Positions 60,685-64,000 of a DNA stretch of 64,000 nt are shown here, one piece after another. The notes beneath the pieces are model-generated. The model was not told the origin of the DNA. It was given only the letters and a program-made list of their open reading frames with translations, and ran no database searches. The stretch's first letter is position 1. Every line of letters begins with the position of its first letter. The DNA comes from Pratylenchus scribneri. Lineage: Eukaryota > Nematoda > Chromadorea > Rhabditida > Pratylenchidae. The DNA lies in assembly GCA_030063045.1 (NCBI GenBank), contig JAQSEB010000010.1, forward strand, positions 3,093,501-3,157,500, in the 5' to 3' direction. A program made the position numbers and the translations under genes.

Positions 60685-61849
60685 TTATTTGCTTCCATTG
60701 GAAGAGGAAGAGCCGGCCTGAGCTCGAGTTTTTCTCTCCTGAAATTATAATTTTTATTTCCGATAAAATAATATTCTGACCATGGCTCTTTGCCGTCGTT
60801 GATCCCTTTCTTCAATTAATCGTCTTTGTTCGGCCTTTTCTTTTAATTCTGCCAATTTCTTTTGTTGCTCTTCATCAAATTTACAATTTGAAGATTGCTC
60901 AATCCATTCAAGACATAATGCGGCTCGTCCCAATTCCAAAAGGCATTCGGCACCACGCAAAATTGCCTTAAAAATATTTTAAATTGTTATTACTATTTAT
61001 GGTGTATATTTTTATTGTTAGCCCATTTTAATAATACTTCAATTTATTTACTTTTGAGAAATGTAAATTTCCGAGTTATATATTGATTAATAAATGAGTC
61101 GCCTTTTTTATATTCTTTCATTCCATCCACCTGCCACCTCCCCATATCCAAATTTAATTTATTTTTCCCATTAAAACCTTAAAATTATCGGGCAATAATC
61201 GTCTGGCACTGGTGCAATCTCGCACAGCCGATCGTAAATTGCCCAAATGTTTGTTTGCCGCTGCTCGATTCGCATAGAGAATGGAATTCAATTGAATATC
61301 GGGACAATTAAGTCGGATACCTTGAAATAATTAATGAATTTCGTGAAAATTATCGGTTCAAATTCACTCATCTTATTTTACATTTGCCCATTTTTACCTT
61401 TTGTGTATGCATCAATTGCCCGACGATATTTTCCCAATTTGAAATATCGATTTCCATCCTCTTTATGAGCAATTGAGCATTCAATTGGATCATCCTCATC
61501 GTATTTGAGTGCCTTAAATAGCCATCCATTTTTGTTAATTTACTTTAATAATAATAAAAACCTGGATTGCCTGCAGTTCGGCCGAATATTCTCCATTTTC
61601 ATCCGCTTCCTCGGATTTTTTTAATTCCTTCATGAATGCCGGATGATTATCAATTTCGCGGCACCATTCCCCAAAATCAAATGGTTTTTTCCTTTTGTTT
61701 TTGGCACTCTTGGCCGCTAATTCGTCCATGAAACTATACAAAATTAGAAAATTTAATTTTCAATTTTTTCGAAACCTGTCCAAATCCGCATCCAATTTAG
61801 CCGCAAGTTGGGCGCGTTTTTCATTTATTTCTGAATTATTTCGCTCCAT
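60685..61849 (-). CDS. TTC4: TTC4/Cns1-like TPR co-chaperone without wheel domain
   Basis: TTC4 (yeast Cns1) is a TPR co-chaperone that binds the C-termini of Hsp90 and Hsp70. Six exons (61776–61849, 61562–61733, 61398–61512, 61178–61320, 60781–60966, 60685–60738) give 247 residues. Three TPR motifs are visible (HKEDGNRYFKLGKYRRAIDA, NSILYANRAAANKHLGNLRS, AILRGAECLLELGRAALCLE), with the clamp residues Lys, Asn and Arg in place. The coiled segment EQRRLIEERDQRRQ follows, as in TTC4. Then the protein ends with a short Ser/Gly tail. Human TTC4 is 387 residues and has a C-terminal wheel domain that is missing here. The remaining 249 bases before the next gene hold no candidate exon. Confidence 0.85.
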
Positions 61850-62260
61850 CTAAAAAACAAATCAATTCCATTTCAACCTTCTTTTTGATATTTTATGTTT
61901 TAATTACACAAAAATTACATAAATTTATTATTCTAGGCTTCAAAAGCTACAAATATAATTTATCCAGCAGTAATATATAAAAGAAATTTAAAATAATTTT
62001 AATAAAATTTGGGAAAAAACTATACATTTTATGTGGTTAATGAATGGATGATATTTTTGGTTATTTATATACCCAAAATAGAATCGGATTGGTTAGGGGA
62101 AGGGAAGGGAGATGGAAACAAGATGGATGGAAATGGACAGAAAATGATGGCCCGAAAGTGAAAAAATGGGAGAGAAATATAGACTTTGCGGTTTTGACAT
62201 TATCCGGATGAATTTCCTTTTCTTTCTTTGTTCCATCTCATCAATCTGTGCCATTTTGGA
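61850..62260 (-). other. spacer, SMIM14 to TTC4
   Basis: AT-rich with a purine-rich patch at 62092–62170. I see no gene. Confidence 0.4.
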
Positions 62261-62962
62261 TCAGAAAACGCCGCCAGGTGGTGGACCACCGTTGCCATCA
62301 TCGTTCTGGAATAAATTGAATTAAAATTGATTGACAATTTTAAAATATGGATTTTAGTCCAAACTTTCATCAGAAATAATTTAATTTTTTTTTAGGTAAA
62401 TTTTTCTAATTAAACCGTGCTTACATTTCCGCCTCCATTGTTGTTTCCCATCGCCGATGCACTGTTCGGTTTTCCTTCCAGCTGGCTCTCCTCTCGATTC
62501 GAACCGCCCGACCGCATGGACGAAGGACGCATGAAAAACATGAACATGGCAAATAAACCCCAGGCCATTGCCAAAAGCACCATATTTGAGCTAGCACTGG
62601 CCGGGTCACCTCCACCAGTATTGCATTCCGTGTCCGTACAGTCGGTTTGAGAATCGCGGAGCTAAAAAAGGAAGAAATGTGTATTTTTAGTGTATGAATA
62701 AAATTTCATATATTTAATATTCGAAAATTGTGAAAAAATGGTTTAATTCTATTGTTCCTTAGTAATCGGAATGCAATCTTTTGTGATTAAAAATAAATTT
62801 ATGTGGACAAACCTCTTATAAACAAAATTTTTTGATATAAATTTCGTATCACTTACAATCGAGAGAATTCGCCGCATTAAGGCCTGAAAAAATTTTGTAA
62901 TATTTAAAAAATAAAGAATTAATAAAAACCTCATGGTTGAACAGACACTCGCAGGGATCCAT
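62261..62962 (-). CDS. SMIM14: SMIM14-like small ER membrane protein
   Basis: SMIM14 is a conserved single-pass ER membrane protein of poorly known function. Four exons (62930–62962, 62857–62883, 62425–62661, 62261–62305) give 113 residues; human is 99. The family's N-terminal signature is strong: MDPCECLFNHEALMRRILSI then LRDSQTDCTDTEC, matching the human [20 protein letters not shown] and YCTDTEC segments. One membrane segment (NMVLLAMAWGLFAMFMFFM, about 65–83) and a Gly/Asn/Pro-rich tail follow. The first two exons code for only 11 and 9 residues, so automated predictors are likely to miss them. Confidence 0.9.
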
Positions 62963-63723
62963 TTAGGTCTTCACGAATAAATTATAAATTTGTTGATAAA
63001 ATTGACGGTGAATCAAATTTTATTTTTCAAGAATCTAAAAATTGAATTATTTTTAATATTGACATAAAATTAAAAAATTCTATGAGATTGTGCTATATTT
63101 CTTATGGTTCTTATTAATAAATTAATAGGGCGTTTTATTGCCTAGGAATGAATAAACAAAAAAATTATATGTGATGGATGGGACCCGAATCCCAAATATC
63201 ATTTTTTGGTTGTTTGAATAAAAATGAAGGCCCAATAAAAGGGGCAAAGAGCGAATAATCAACGGACAAGAAAGGAACCAGTGAGGGCCTAGGACACGTA
63301 GAATAAGAATAATAAGCCAACAACGTCAATCAATTGATTGGTTGTTCCTTTGCCGTCGTAGCCGTAAATAATATAATTCCCTCCAGCCGATGGTTCTATG
63401 GCTTCTCACCACAGCCCACCTTATTCTTTTTTCCCAATTTCTCTAACGTTGGTGAGAGAATTCAGAAATCGCAGCTGGCAGATAAATTTACGTGGGAAAT
63501 TGTGAGATAATTTATGGGATGATAGGGTTTATAATTGGCTTAAGATATGTAAATAAAATAATATTAATCAGTATTCAATATAAATATTTTAAAAAATGTT
63601 TATTCATTTACCTAATAAACTTGAAAAAAAATGATAACAAAAATAGTGTAAATTTGAGCAAAAATAGCAGTGATGGAGGAATGAATGCTCGAATGCAAAT
63701 CATTTTCAAATAAAATGCATAAT
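62963..63723. other. intergenic, SMIM14 to TIM10
   Basis: No gene seen. It contains a small palindrome (caatcaattgattg, about 63331–63344) and AT-rich sequence. Confidence 0.35.
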
Positions 63724-64000
63724 TCATTTATTATGTAATTTCTGGGCGGCTGCCACCATATTCTGCTGATGCTCTTGCATTGTTTTGTCTTCTTGTTGCG
63801 ACATTTCGGTTAAGCCCTTACCCAAACGGTCGTGCAATTGCAGGTATTTAGCTACGCATCGGTCCATACAAACAGCTTCACCTTTAAAATGAAAGATTTA
63901 AAAATATCATATTGGTTTAAAGAATTAGTAGTTTTTAATGGATTTTCAATGTCTTCTAACCTTTAGTCAATCCGGGCTCACTATATCGAGTGTCCAAGCA
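63724..64000 (-). CDS. TIMM10: TIM10 mitochondrial import chaperone (5' partial)
   Basis: Small Tim10 chaperones carry hydrophobic precursors across the intermembrane space as a Tim9–Tim10 hexamer. Two exons (63961–64000, cut by the window edge, and 63724–63881) code for the C-terminal 65 residues in phase. The second twin CX3C motif (CMDRC) is visible in GEAVCMDRCVAKYLQLHDRL, followed by GLTEMSQQ and a helical tail to TGA. The segment SEPGLTKGEAVC before it matches Tim10 and argues against Tim9. The first CX3C motif and the start lie upstream of the window end. Confidence 0.9.

Overview
The window is nuclear DNA from a nematode. The evidence is a dense set of protein genes with many 40–60-base GT–AG introns, AT-rich non-coding DNA, probable spliced-leader acceptors just upstream of several start codons, and nematode-type families: a ZP-domain cuticlin, an Argonaute lacking slicer residues, a DSL Notch ligand and a stomatin. 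I could not fix the species; telling a plant parasite from a free-living relative would need a database search. Exon coordinates were derived by hand from splice consensus, frame and remembered family sequences, and phases were checked by adding exon lengths.

Layout. 0–5 kb: an RG-rich unknown, the 3' half of an AFG3L2-type m-AAA protease, an aldo-keto reductase. 5.3–10.7 kb: a small HMG-box gene, 3.2 kb of gene-free G/C-skewed DNA, an anillin-like gene without a PH domain. 10.7–19.3 kb: a palindromic repeat, exocyst EXOC8, a cuticlin, a PAQR-family membrane protein. 19.8–31.6 kb: Argonaute, TBP-like factor, and TRAPPC8 apparently split into two consecutive cistrons. 33.6–42.8 kb: a Delta-like DSL ligand, ERLEC1, a truncated SLC39A11 antisense to the ERLEC1 tail, MRPL15. 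43–51.2 kb: SFSWAP, a Pol III tRNA-like element, RAL-1 with a possible N-terminal extension, stomatin. 51.7–64 kb: mostly minus-strand genes (SARNP, INPP5K, CMPK1, LSM1, alpha-SNAP, TTC4-like, SMIM14, TIM10) plus one plus-strand probable mitochondrial protein.

Several neighbours look co-transcribed. AATAAA signals lie about 80–115 bases before a downstream AG acceptor between AFG3L2-like/AKR, TBPL1/TRAPPC8-N, TRAPPC8-N/TRAPPC8-C, MRPL15/SFSWAP and INPP5K/SARNP, the spacing typical of nematode operons.

The most notable observations are the TRAPPC8 split, two genes cut through conserved domains (AFG3L2-like and SLC39A11, the latter fused antisense to ERLEC1), the RAL-1 leader exon, the PH-less anillin, three GC–AG introns, and two inverted-repeat elements, one in an intron with a 13-base target duplication and a telomere-like core.
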